64,000 nt of DNA from Ehretia macrophylla (taxonomy: Eukaryota > Streptophyta > Magnoliopsida > Boraginales > Ehretiaceae). The notes under the pieces were generated by a model. The model was not told the origin of the DNA and made no database searches. It was given only the letters and a program-made list of their open reading frames with translations. The translations under genes and the position numbers were made by a program. Within the stretch, counting starts at the first letter, position 1. Every line of letters begins with the position of its first letter. The DNA is taken from the NCBI GenBank assembly GCA_037974665.1, contig CM075765.1, positions 6,887,501-6,951,500 on the forward strand. Direction: 5' to 3'. Below are positions 1-10,968 of the stretch, one piece after another.

Positions 1-1469
1 CGCCAACATGTGACGCGACCCAACACCAAATATGGAAAACGACTCCAAGACCTTTCAGGAATGGATGGAACCTCGACCCTATGCTTAGCAAAGCTAGAAC
101 CTTGTAGTTGAGGATGCCACAAACGAGGATGGAAATCTCGTTTGATAAGTCAAGGTGAACGCCACAAGAATAATCTTGATAAGTTCGAAAAGTTCTTTAG
201 AACTTAAAAAGAATACTCTTACAAATTTAATATCAAAGCTGTCTTTTTTTATTTCTTGCAAGTCAGCCTTATATAGGCAAAGAACAAATAAGTTTCCTAA
301 TTAGAAAAGACTCATAAACCCTACCTGAAATAGAAAAATGTGAATAGTAACTAGGTCAAAGGAAACAAACTTGGAGACCAAGAAAAGACTCCTATTAACT
401 ATTCATGTGAATAGTGATATGAATAGTAACTAAAAAGGAAGCAAACTTGCAGTCCAAGAAAAGCTCCTTTCTAGTGTGAACACCTAATCTTGCAACCGAA
501 GAAAGACTTATCCCTAGTGTGAACACCTAAATTTCGTCCTTTGTGGACCCTAGGAAATAAACTAAAATTCAAAACACTTGAACTAAGATAGAATTACAAA
601 GAAATCAAATCTTGACCAAATCTTCAAATCTTCTTGAAACTTCTTGAAAAATCTTGAAGTTCTTGAATCTTGAAAATAGAATATTGACTTGAATCTTTGC
701 TGGAAAATTCGCCCAAAAGGTTCAATGAATGTGGACGCCCAATTGGTTCATTGAATGTGGACGCTTCAATTGGTTCATTGAATGTGGACGCTCAAGGCTG
801 GTTCTCATCATTAAGAACTTCAAGATTCTTCAAGAAGTTTCAAGAAGATTTGGTCAAGATTTGATTCTTTGTAATTCTATCTTAGTTCAAGTATTTTGAA
901 TTTTAGTTTATTTCCTAGGGTCCACTAAGGACGAAAATTAGGTGTTCACATTAGGGAGAAGTCTTTCTTGGATTGCAAGATTAAGTGTTCACACTAGAAA
1001 GGAGCTTTTCTTGGGCTGCAAGTTTGTTTCCTTTTTAGTTACTATTCATATCACTATTCACGTGAATACTTAATAGGAGTCTTTTCTTGGTCTCCAAGTT
1101 TGTTTCCTTTGACCTAGTTACTATTCACATTTTTCTATTTCAGCTAGGGTTTAGGAGTCTTTTCTAATTAGGAAACTTATTTGTTCTTTGCCTATATAAG
1201 GCTGATTTGCAAGAAATAAAAAAAGACAACTTTGATATTAAATTTGTGAGAGTATTCTCCTTAAGTTCTCAAGAACTTTTCAAACTTATCAAGATTATTT
1301 TTGTGGCATTCACCTTGACTTATCAAACGAGACTTCCATCCTCGTTGTGGCATCCTCAACTATACCAAGGTTCTAGCTTTGCTAAGCATAGGGTCGAGGT
1401 TCCATCCATTCCTGAAAGGTCTTGGGGTCGTTTGCCATATTTGATGTTGGGTCGCGTCACATGTTGGCG
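1..1469. repeat. Giant inverted repeat of two LTR-like arms, head to head
   Basis: The arm at about 1-668 is the reverse complement of about 809-1469. The first bases, CGCCAACATGTGACGCGACC, pair with the last bases at 1450-1469. Scattered mismatches and small indels show both arms have aged. Each arm carries a TATA-like box pointing away from the centre (TATATAAG at 1193-1200; its partner at about 268-277) followed by an AATAAA-like string, so each arm reads like the U3-R part of an LTR. The left arm may continue beyond the window edge. The open frame at 1207-1491 lies inside the arm and is not a gene. Confidence 0.85.
719..791. repeat. Short tandem repeat in the spacer of the inverted repeat
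   Basis: Three copies of a 20-bp core, GGTTCATTGAATGTGGACGC (first copy with one change), start at 719, 745 and 772, so the spacing is 26-27 bp. They occupy the ~140-bp spacer between the two arms. Confidence 0.9.
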
Positions 1470-1481
1470 TGGTTCGTATCA

Positions 1482-2421
1482 ATTAGGCTAAAATTTAATC
1501 TAAAACATGTACACAAGGCCCAAGCCCAAATCAATATGTCTCATTGGCCTACGTACATTCATTTTACCCCAATAGTCTATTAAAAGACATTATATCAACA
1601 TATAATAAGTTTTAACATTTCTTAAACTTAGAAATATCTAAATAAAATACATTAGACTATTTCCAAATTCAAGATTAGAATATAATGGCCTTCTATTATG
1701 TGAAATTGATTTTGCAATTATCAAGACATATAACTAGTTGCCTATTTGACTATTAAACTCTTTTAATCATCAAATAGTCCTCAACATAATTATGTGCATG
1801 AACTAGTTAAAATAAGCTTAAAACAACTTTTCAAACTTTCACTTTAACACATGCTTATAATCTATTTTAACTTTTGAGGACTTCAAGGAAACTACAAGCA
1901 TATTACCATGTCCATCAAAATAACACAGCAAGCCCAAATAGCAAGGGAATTTCGGCCATCTCAAGATAACAATACTATACTTGTTTTCATCAAGTTTTGA
2001 CTTTACAAACATGCATAAAATATCAATTGAAGAAATACCTTTTTAGCTATTAGTATGATCTCTTGATTCAAGGACATATGCCAACATTCAAAGATCAAAC
2101 TCAACAATTATCTTCATACTTTAGCATATCCAACAAGAAGATCAACTATTCTTAACATGCATGTAACAAAAGACCATTAATAAGTATAGATTTAACATGC
2201 AAGCTCAAGTCTACATATAAACTCATATATTCATAAGATCTACATATACAAGTAAAGATCAAGACTAGATCTAAACATGCAATCATGTAGGCTTATCATA
2301 GACTTCAATGCTTGCATCTTTTAAGAGCCAACTTTTGGCCTAGGTGGCATGCATACGCACGGCCCAACCAAGAAGTCAACATAAGACCATAATGCTAGTT
2401 CTATGGACATCAAAAAAAAAA
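1482..2421. other. No gene; probable minus-strand leader of a copia-type element
   Basis: AT-rich sequence without a convincing reading frame. Because the primer site at 2422-2438 points left, this stretch is probably the untranslated leader, possibly with gag remnants too decayed to read, of the element whose LTR is at 2441-3726. Confidence 0.4.
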
Positions 2422-2438
2422 CAAAGGCTTTGATACCA
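2422..2438 (-). other. Primer-binding site, tRNA-Met type
   Basis: On the minus strand this reads TGGTATCAAAGCCTTTG, close to the TGGTATCAGAGC complement of initiator tRNA-Met used by plant copia elements. It lies two bases beyond the LTR end (..CCCTTCA). Confidence 0.7.
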
Positions 2439-2440
2439 CT

Positions 2441-3543
2441 TGAAGGGTGCAAGCCAACACATATAGATATCATGTCTAAGCATACATCATGGTTGAATTC
2501 AAGATCGAGAAAGTTATGCATAGATACATAGCTAGGGCCGAATCTACATAAGGCACATTTCAAAACTTCTAGCAAATATCAACATGTATACTTTCATAAC
2601 ATGTCCATATACTAACAAGTAAGCATCATATATCATATATATAATGAAAGGAAGGTTAGAAAGTTATACCTCTTGAAGACCTTGAAGGTGATGGTAAAGC
2701 TTTGAAGTTGACCTTTTGATTCCTTCTAACTTGAAGGCCCTAGTTGGTCTACCAAGCATCCAAAGTCTACCAATCCTCAAAACCAAAAAGTGCTAGTACA
2801 CTTTTGATATTTGGAGCTATATGTGTGGTTTATTTTGCAAGGGAGAAAAACTATCTCTTCTTTCTTCACTTGGCCGAGCACCACACTAGCTTGGTGAAGC
2901 AGATGAAGTTTTCTCTATATTTTTCTTCCTTTGGCCGTGTAGGTATTAGTGTGTGTAACAGAGTTGTCATCTATTGTTTAATATATTACATGCATATAGA
3001 AAGAGCCAATCAAAAATTAATCTCTTTCTTGTTTCAATAAACCAAGCCATACATGTCAATAGATCATAATCATTAGCAGTAGATGGTAAGATTTCAACCT
3101 TCTCTCTCCTCCACGGCTTGACCAAAAATGTGAGTAGAAGGAGAGAATGTTGTCATCTTATTATATATACACATATATATAATCTTACTTTATTGAGATA
3201 GCCAATCACTATTGCTTTCTTCTAAAGTTAAACCCATACAAATCCTAGGATTACAATCATTGCAATCTAAAGGTTAACTTCATTCTCTCTCTTGACACTT
3301 GGCAAAAAGGTTCTATCATCAAAAGCAATGGTCAAGATTCTTTTGTCTTTATTCAAAAGTTAATCTTATCCATTCATTTCAAATTCAAATGATTAGGATT
3401 GATGACATGGACAATCCTACATCTCACATGCCACATGTCAATGCCCAATCATTAATTTGCATTTTTCATTTGATGACTACGATGATGACGTGACATTCCA
3501 CAAATTACATCATCATTACACATATACATATATAAACACCTTT

Positions 3544-3594
<51 letters not shown>

Positions 3595-3726
3595 CATTCT
3601 AATCTCTATTAGAATAAATATATTGAAACTACTTTTCAATAATTGTAGTTTGGCCCTAAAAGTTTTGGTAATTATAATTTGACCCCAAAACTTTTCAAAA
3701 CTATACTTTTGGCCCAATTACTAACA
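2441..3726 (-). mobile_element. LTR of a minus-strand copia-type retrotransposon
   Basis: Read on the minus strand it begins TGTTAGTAATTGGGCC and ends CACCCTTCA, obeying the TG..CA rule, and is followed by a tRNA-Met type primer site. Length is 1286 bp. It contains a long TA microsatellite. No second LTR or coding region is visible in the window, so the rest of the element is lost or decayed. The small frames at 2744-3040 and 3299-3493 have no recognisable product. Confidence 0.65.
3546..3591. repeat. (TA)n microsatellite
   Basis: About 23 uninterrupted TA units inside the minus-strand LTR. Confidence 0.95.
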
Positions 3727-4844
3727 TAGATGACTCTTAACACCTTAAAGTCACCAACCACATAATACAAGTTTTCGGTGAACTTATTCATGATACTTAT
3801 TAATGTGTGACCTTCTAGATTGATGATGGTGTACCGATGAGGGACCGAAAAACCTCTTTATCTATTTCGAAAATGTCTCCGTCATTTACCGAAATACCTC
3901 ATGCTCATGAGTGATGCACCAGCAATGAACGTACCATGAGAATATAAACGATAATGAAGACGACGTCTCTAATAAATCCATTTAGCCGTTGAGAATTAGC
4001 ATACAATCTGATCCTTCTATTAAAAATGACCCGATCAAGAAATGACCATGAAAGGGTTAAGTTCACCTCCGATACTATGTATAAATTTGAATCGGTAAAA
4101 CGAGAGATGACTACTATGGAAAAACCCATTTCCATCACTTCATACTTGCCTTAGCCAAGGACTTCCTCGTTTAACGATTGATTTCAAATATCATAGGACA
4201 TCACCTCACGCTGGAGGTTAACATATCTTATCTTGACAATTACCTATCGGTTCATACCACAAAACTAAAATGCAAAAGACCGTAACCTACCTTATCGAAG
4301 ATGGACATTGACTAGACACAGTATTTAGCCCTTGATATAATCGGCAACCGGAATTTCTCAAGTCTGAGGATTAATTTGTACAATTCCCAACTAAATAGTA
4401 AACTATTAACCTGAAATCATACAATTCACTATTTATTATCACATTCAATGATCCGTACACAGACGATCACTCATATGTTTATTAGTCCATATCATCATGT
4501 TGTTCTGGCACTTCGCACGCCATCATTTATCATTAACATCACTATGTTAATCAAAGGTAATAACATATGGTAACCTGTACTCGATTATTCTAGTCCCGGT
4601 TGAATAATCTGAAGGGCTATGAATCGATTCTTAATGTTTATCATATCGAAGAAAAAGTGTGAAATATCTTAAACTCTTTTAGAACATTTTTCTTCTCGGC
4701 ATTAGGGACATATTCATATCAAAGTGGAGAATATGAATATCCTACAAATGACATAGTGTATAAAACACAAAAACTTATTCTTATTAAACCCTAATAAGGT
4801 CATCTCAAACTATAGCATTAGGGCATATCCCTAACAAAAACAAA
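3727..4844. other. No gene seen
   Basis: AT-rich non-coding sequence of transposon-like texture. I could not assign it to a family. The homologous stretch of the Athila-like LTR begins abruptly at its right edge. Confidence 0.5.
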
Positions 4845-5297
4845 CCTTTTACACTAAGTTACAAGCATAAATCCGTACTGCGGACGGAACGACACCTATA
4901 ACAGATGTAATAATCAAGACTTTAATCAGACTAAAGTAATTAACTAGGTTAATGCTTGTAGCTTAACCCTTGTATAGAATTAGAGAATCCTGGATACCGA
5001 CCTAGATTAATTACCTCATTACTTATCCGACCCTCTAGATTCTTTTCCCTCGTATTCTGTAAAACCTTAGTTAGTTTAGCTTAGTTTACTTTTTTTCATG
5101 ATACTCAAAACTCTTTTACAAACTATCACGTTCTCACTTAAACACTCTCACACTACTTCATTAACTAACTCACGAGCTTCCTTGTGGAATTCGACTCTGT
5201 ACTCAGAGCACATTACACTACATGATCCGTGCACTTGCGGGTTATTAAAACTTGGTCAATTTTGCACACTTTAATATTACCGACCTCGAATGCATCA
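4845..5297 (+). repeat. Truncated 5' LTR of the Athila-like element
   Basis: Collinear with 14015-14468 with modest divergence; both end ..AATGCATCA. Upstream of 4845 the similarity stops abruptly, so about 1 kb of the 5' LTR (U3 and promoter) is missing. Confidence 0.85.
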
Positions 5298-5303
5298 ATT
5301 TTT

Positions 5304-5320
5304 TGGCGTCATTGCCGAGG
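5304..5320 (+). other. Primer-binding site of the Athila-like element
   Basis: TGGCGTCATTGCCGAGG starts six bases after the LTR end. It is a slightly mutated form of the TGGCGCCGTTGCCGGGG type used by Athila and Tat elements. Confidence 0.75.
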
Positions 5321-5499
5321 AAACACGATATAGTTAGTTTTTGACAAAAGTAAATTATGAACTTGTTTTAAGTGTTGTAATTATTTTCTATATTGTTCAT
5401 ACTTGTTTTAAACTGTTTTAATTGTATTACTGCTTGTAAAGTATATTAGTATTATAAATCTTGTAATTTCATTTCATATTTAAATTTATAAGTTTTTGT

Positions 5500-6985
5500 A
5501 TGCACGGGCATCGTTCCTTGAACCTGGAACTCTCCCAGTTTGATCCTGAGCTCCTAAAGAATTTACGTATGAAGTTACAGTTCCCAATGGCAGATCAAGA
5601 AGGAAATGTTCAAAACCTTCTGCCTCTTCCTATAACTCAACCTGTTAATCGACTCGTGAACCAACCAATGACTCTTCGTCAATATTTCTCTCCTGGAGAT
5701 TACAATCCCAAGTTTGCCATAGCCCCACTGGCTCTTAGCAATGTAAATTGTGAGCTCAAAACAGGGATAATGCTTCATTCCTTCTACGAAAAAAAGCAAC
5801 GAAAACCCTCATGCTCACATCATACAATTCCTAGAAGCATGTTCAACACTTCATATTCCGAACGTGAGCTGTGAGAATATTCAACTACGTCTTTTCCCTT
5901 TTTCATTGAAAGATAAAGCCAAGCAGTGGCTAAATCATCTAGACGTATGAGTGATTACATCATGGGAAGAACTTATTCAAAAATTTTTACATAGGTTCTT
6001 TCCAATGGCTAAAATTACCACTCTGCGAACAATCATCATGACATTCGCTCAATCGGACTTGGAGCCCTGTCATGAGTCATGGGAAAATTTAATGATCTTA
6101 GGAATCTTTTTCTTATCATGGGTTTGAACGTCCTGAACTATTGCATTATTTCTTTAAAGGTCTTACATCTCAGCAAAAAATGGTGGTTAATGCAATGAAT
6201 AATGGAGGTTTCTTTAACCTCACAGCGGACGAAGCTTGGAGTAGAATAGAGAATATAGCTAAAGACTCTCTTCATAATACATCTATAGATAGAAAACGTA
6301 AGAGCACACACAATCCCCAAAAGAAGGCATTCTTCGAAGTTAACTCCATTTCACATCTGACTGATAAAGTAGATAACCTAGCACTACAAGTAGAAAAATT
6401 CATCTTTCTAGGGTCTACTTCTTCACAAGCTCCTCAAATTTCAGAAGTATGTGTCGTATGCTCCATAGTGGATCACTTTACTATAGATTTCCCAATCGGT
6501 TCACAATTCCCTGAGATTATGCAAGAAAAAAGTCTATGCCACTCAATGATATACAAGGAATTATAATCCTTACTCCAACAGGTATAATCTTGGCTGGCGA
6601 GACAATCCTACATTCTTATAGTGAAAAGGGAATCAAGAGCCTCAGTTTCCTCAACAACAATATCAGAAACAACCATATCAAAAGCCACAAAATTCTAACC
6701 CTCTTGGTTTTTACCAAGTTCAGAAAGATCCGTTCAGAACACAACGGAATAATTTTCCCGCTCTTCCTCTTGCACAATCATCATCTGATGACAAGTTTGA
6801 TAAACTCTTATAAGTGGTCCAAGTTCAGCAACAGTCTATTGCTAAACTTGAGGGCCAAATCGTGCAACTGGCCCAAAATATAAGTATGAGAAATGAGGGT
6901 AAACTCCTGTCTCAGACCGTGGAAAATCCACGAGTACAATGTAGTAATGTCCAAACTAAGACTATCCAAGAACAAGTTAGGTTGT
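5500..6985 (+). pseudogene. Athila-like gag, broken
   Basis: Starts at the ATG at 5500. The recognisable order is an N-terminal region, the gag core whose hallmark (LRLFPFSLKDKAKQWLNHL) lies at about 5880-5940 in another frame, then a GLTSQQKMVVNAMNNGGF segment at 6163-6220. A decayed zinc knuckle follows near 6450 (CVVC..H), and the C-terminal QIVQLAQNISMRNEGK region at about 6855-6900. Stops and at least two frame changes split it. In the family this protein forms the particle and packages RNA. Lineage is by family resemblance of these motifs. Confidence 0.75.
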
Positions 6986-7095
6986 GACTACCCTTATGAG
7001 TGGGAAAATAATTGAAAAAGAGGTTAGAGAAAAGAATAGAGATATTCCGGAAGAATTAGAGGAACCTGAGAATGAGGATTTAAACAACGATATCG

Positions 7096-8006
7096 ATGAC
7101 TCCCGTAAGGAATGAAAACCCAACGGTAGAGCCAATAGTTGAACCATCCTCTCAAGCACCTTTCCTAACAGCTCTTTCCCATCTGAAACTGACTGATAAT
7201 CTTAAACAACTCAAGGACTTAGAGCATTTAAAAGATATCAAGATCAATCTACCTTTAGTTGAGGTAATTCAACAGATCCCAACCTATGCAAAATTTCTGA
7301 AGGATCTGTGTGTGAAAAAAGGCGGACCACTTCCATTCCAAAAAGGGTCTGACTTACTGAAAAGGTTAGTAACATCTGCACTTAAGGACTGCCTCAGAAG
7401 TCCAATAACCCAAGACCTTTCACAATACCATTTTTCATTAATAACCAACGTCTAAAAAATGCCTTGATTGACTTAGGGTCAAGTGTTAACCTAATCCCAC
7501 ACACAGTCTATCAAAGGATAGGTCTTGGGGAGTTAATTCCAACTAATGTTACCCTTCAACTAGCAAATAGATCTGAAAGAAGACCTCAAGGAATAGTTGA
7601 GGATGTCCTTGTTAGAGTTGGAGACTTTCTATTCCCTTTGGATTTTACTGTGTTAGATATGGACTTAGGCCCTGATAACAAAAATATCATACCCGTCTTA
7701 CTAGGCAGAGCATTCTTAGTAACATCAGACGCTATTATTTACTGTAGGACGGGAATGATAGAATTGACATTTGGGAACATGAGAACAAAACTAAGGGTTG
7801 CTGATGTAGCCAATAAGTTGAATCAAGATGAGGAAGAAGAATGCTTCCATTTAGATATCATTGATTCATGTGTGAATGAATTTGCACATTCACTATTAAC
7901 CCCTGATGAGGAAATAGCAGAGCTTGAAAGGCTCCTGTATGATTGTAACATTTCACCAGAAATGGTCGCTTCCACTTCTCTTGTTACTGATCCTGAAAAA
8001 AACTGA
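7096..8006 (+). pseudogene. Athila-like pol N-terminus with aspartic protease, broken
   Basis: The first part (7096-7455) carries the PTYAKFLKDLCVKK motif usual upstream of the Athila protease. The second frame (7464-8006) holds the protease: catalytic-site text DLGSSVNLIP, then VTLQLANRS and GIVEDVLVRVGDFLFPLDF, and a PVLLGRAFL flap-side motif. A stop or frame change separates the two halves near 7455. The enzyme would process the polyprotein. It overlaps the start of the RT region in another frame. Confidence 0.8.
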
Positions 8007-8029
8007 TCAAGTAACAACTCCTCACTTTC

Positions 8030-8888
8030 AAACTTCAAATAGTCCCATCGTTGAGTCTCCACTTGCTTTGGAACTCAAAACATTGCCTGACCATCTTAAA
8101 TATGACTACTTAGGACCTAATGAGGCCTTTCCAATCATCACTGCCTTGGATTTAACCACCGAGCATGAAAACAAACTCCTAGAAGTCCTAAATACTAACA
8201 AAAAAGCAATAGGTTGGACTATCATTGATCTTAAGGGAATTGATCCCTTTGTTTGTATGCATAAATTTACCTCGAAGAAGCAGCTACTCCTTCTCGAGAA
8301 TTTCAAAGGCAACTGAACCCTAAAATAGAGGACACCGTCCACAAAGAGGTGATAAATTGCTTGATGAGGGTATTATCTACCCGATCTCTGACAGCCCATG
8401 GGTAAGTCCGATATAGGTAGTATCGAAGAAATCTGGGATTACAGTGATCCCAAATGGCAAAGGTGAGCTAATTTCTACATGCACTACCACTGGGTGGCAT
8501 GTATGCATTGATTATAGAAAGCTCAACTCCAAGACAAGGAAAGACCACTTCTCTTTACCCTTCATTGACCAAGTCTTAGATAGAGTAGCCGAACAAGGCT
8601 ACTACTATTTCTTAGATGGGTATTCGGGATATAACCATATCTCAATTTTCCCTAAAGATCAGGAAAAAGGCTACATTCACGTGCCCCTATGGGACCTTTG
8701 TATTTCGGTGTATTCCTTTCGGCCTTTGCATCGCACCTACGACGTTTCAAAGATGTATAATGGCAATTTTTTGGGATATGATCCAAAAGTTCCTAGAAGT
8801 CTTCATGGATGAATTCTCAGGTTTGGAGTTACCTTCGATGAATACCTCACACACCTTTGACAAGTGCTATACCGATACATTGAAATGA
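8030..8888 (+). pseudogene. Athila-like reverse transcriptase, broken
   Basis: The domain starts with ALELKTLPDHLKYDYLG, followed by GWHVCIDYRKLNSKTRKDHF (8495-8550) and the fingers and palm. The frame shifts in an A-run near 8666, after which PFGLCIAPTTFQ continues in the next frame. The active-site text is VFMDEFS: the second aspartate of the family's FMDD box is glutamate (8811-8813). A stop also lies near 8418 (VSPI-stop). The domain cannot be active. Confidence 0.85.
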
Positions 8889-8969
8889 ATCTGGTTCTAA
8901 GTTGGGAAAAAAGCCATTTTATGACAAGGTATAGTTCTTGGCCATGCGGTCATACAGGATAGTATCCAT

Positions 8970-9640
8970 GTGAACCCAGCCAAAGTCGAGCTAATAGAAA
9001 AGCTACCCGCACCTAAGATGGTGTGTGATATTCGATCATTCCTTGGTCATGCCGGTTTCTATCGGTGTTTCATCAAGGACTTTAGCCATATAGCTCAACC
9101 TCTCTCAAGTCTTCTAGCACATGATATTGTATTTAATTTTGATGACAAGTTCTCGGAAGATTTTAAGAAGCTTAGATCCTTGCTATTTTCGGCCCCTACC
9201 ATCCAACCTCATAATTGCAGTTTTCCCTTTGAAATAATGTGCGATGCATATGACTATTCAGTAGGAACTGTGTTAGGACAGCGTAGGGATAAACTATCTA
9301 CTATGATTTATTATGCCAACAAAACCTTGGATGATGCACAAAAGAACTATTCTACCACTGAAAAAGAATTGTTGGTTGTAGTCTTTTCCTTGGACAAGTT
9401 CAAGTCTTACATTTTAGGATCTAAAGTAATAATGTACATGAACCATGCTGCTTTGCAGTATTTATTGACCAAATGGGATGCAAAGCCCAGTTTAAGTGTT
9501 GGTTATTACTCCTTCAAGAGTTTGACCTCGAGATCAAGGACAAAAAAGGAAGCAAGAATTTTGTCGTTGATCATCTATTACGTCTTGTATGTGATTCTCC
9601 TAGTAACTCTCTGTCGTTCAAAGATACGTTTCCTAGTGAG
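8970..9640 (+). pseudogene. Athila-like RT connection and RNase H, broken
   Basis: Starts VNPAKVELIEKLPAPK, the usual join between RT and RNase H, followed by SFLGHAGFYRCFIKDF. RNase H acidic residues are visible in MCDAYDYSVG and TTEKELL. The frame changes near 9480-9500, where KWDAKPSL continues as LLLQEFDLEIKDKKGSKN in the next frame. It would degrade the RNA strand of the RNA-DNA hybrid during reverse transcription. Confidence 0.8.
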
Positions 9641-9689
9641 CAACTTTTTGCTATCTCACATCAAACCCCTTGGTATGCCCACTTTGTTA

Positions 9690-10968
9690 ATTATTTGACT
9701 GCCCAAGAGTTTTTCACTCACTGGGGTAAAAGAGAGAAAGAACGTTTTGTGGCACAAGTCAAGTTTTATATCTGGGAAGATCCCTATCTTTTCAAGATCT
9801 TTGTTCATTAGGTCATTAGGAAATGTGTACTTGAGGACGAGTTTGACAACATATTCCAATTCTGCCACTCTGAAACATGTGGTAACCATTTTGGAGGTAA
9901 GAGAACAATTCCTAAAGTCCTTCAAAGTGGGTTCTTTTAGCCCACTCTATTCAAAGATGCCCAACAAATGTGTAAAAATTGCATTCAATGTCAACAAGCT
10001 GGGTCTATCTCAAAAACGGACATGATGCCCATATCACCCATTATAATTTGTGAAATATTTGATGTGTGGGGTATCGACTTCATGGGTCCTTTTCCTCCTT
10101 GCTTTGGGTACACTTATATTCTTGTAAGTGTGGACTATATGTCCAAATGGGTCTAAGCAGTGGCAACCTGAACCAATGACCACAAAGTTGTGGTCAAGTT
10201 TATCAAAGAAAATATCTTTTCTCGATTCGGAGTGCCACGTGTACTCTTAAGTAACGGTGGACAACATTTCCGTAACAGGACACTTGAAGCTTTATTGAAA
10301 AAATCCCAGTTCGCCACAAGATTGCGATGCCCTACTACCCACAATCAAGTGGTCAAGTAGAAGTGTCAAATTGGGAGATAAAATCAATTTTTAAAAAAAT
10401 GGTTAGGCTTGATCGTAAAGATTGGTCAAGTCATCTACATGATGCATTATGGGCATACCGTACAACTTTTAAAACTCTCATTGGCATGTCCTCGTATAGA
10501 TTAGTACACGAAAAGGCTTGTCATCTCCTTGTTAAACTTGAGCATAAAAATTATTGGGCTATTAAAGCTCTGAATTTTGATATACAACAGACAAGTGAGC
10601 GTAGGAAATTGGGTTTCAGTGAGTTGGAAGAGCTTCGTTTCGAAGCGTATGAGAATGCCAAACTCTACAATGAGAGAATGAAAAAACTTCTTGATCGATC
10701 TATTCTGAGAAAAACCTTCTCTCCTTCTGATAAAGTTTGGTTGTTTAACTCTAAATTAAAGTTCTTCCCTAGCAAATTACGAACTAGGTGGGATGGACCC
10801 TATGAGGTGCTTGAAGAATATCCTTCTAGAGATATCAAGATTAAGCACACCACATATGGGCATATCCTAACAATCAATGGTCAGAGATTGAAACATGCAT
10901 TCAATCCAAAAGTAGTCCCTTATGAAGTTGAATCTATAGAACTTCGGGACCCTGACTACTTTGCATAA
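9690..10968 (+). pseudogene. Athila-like integrase, broken
   Basis: Zinc-finger remnants (..[20 protein letters not shown]) lie at about 9850-9995. The DDE core follows: first aspartate in [10 protein letters not shown] (10068-10100), second site changed to LSNGGQHF (Asp to Asn, AAC at 10253-10255), glutamate retained in GQVEVSNWEIK (10348-10380). Stops occur at about 9811, 9940 and 10156. The C-terminal region (10390-10968) is open and ends with RWDGPYEVLEEY..INGQRLKHAF. With a catalytic residue lost it is inactive. Confidence 0.85.

Noticed and set aside
1207-1491. 94-residue open frame
   Set aside because: Lies entirely within the LTR-like arm of the inverted repeat and is not related to a known protein.
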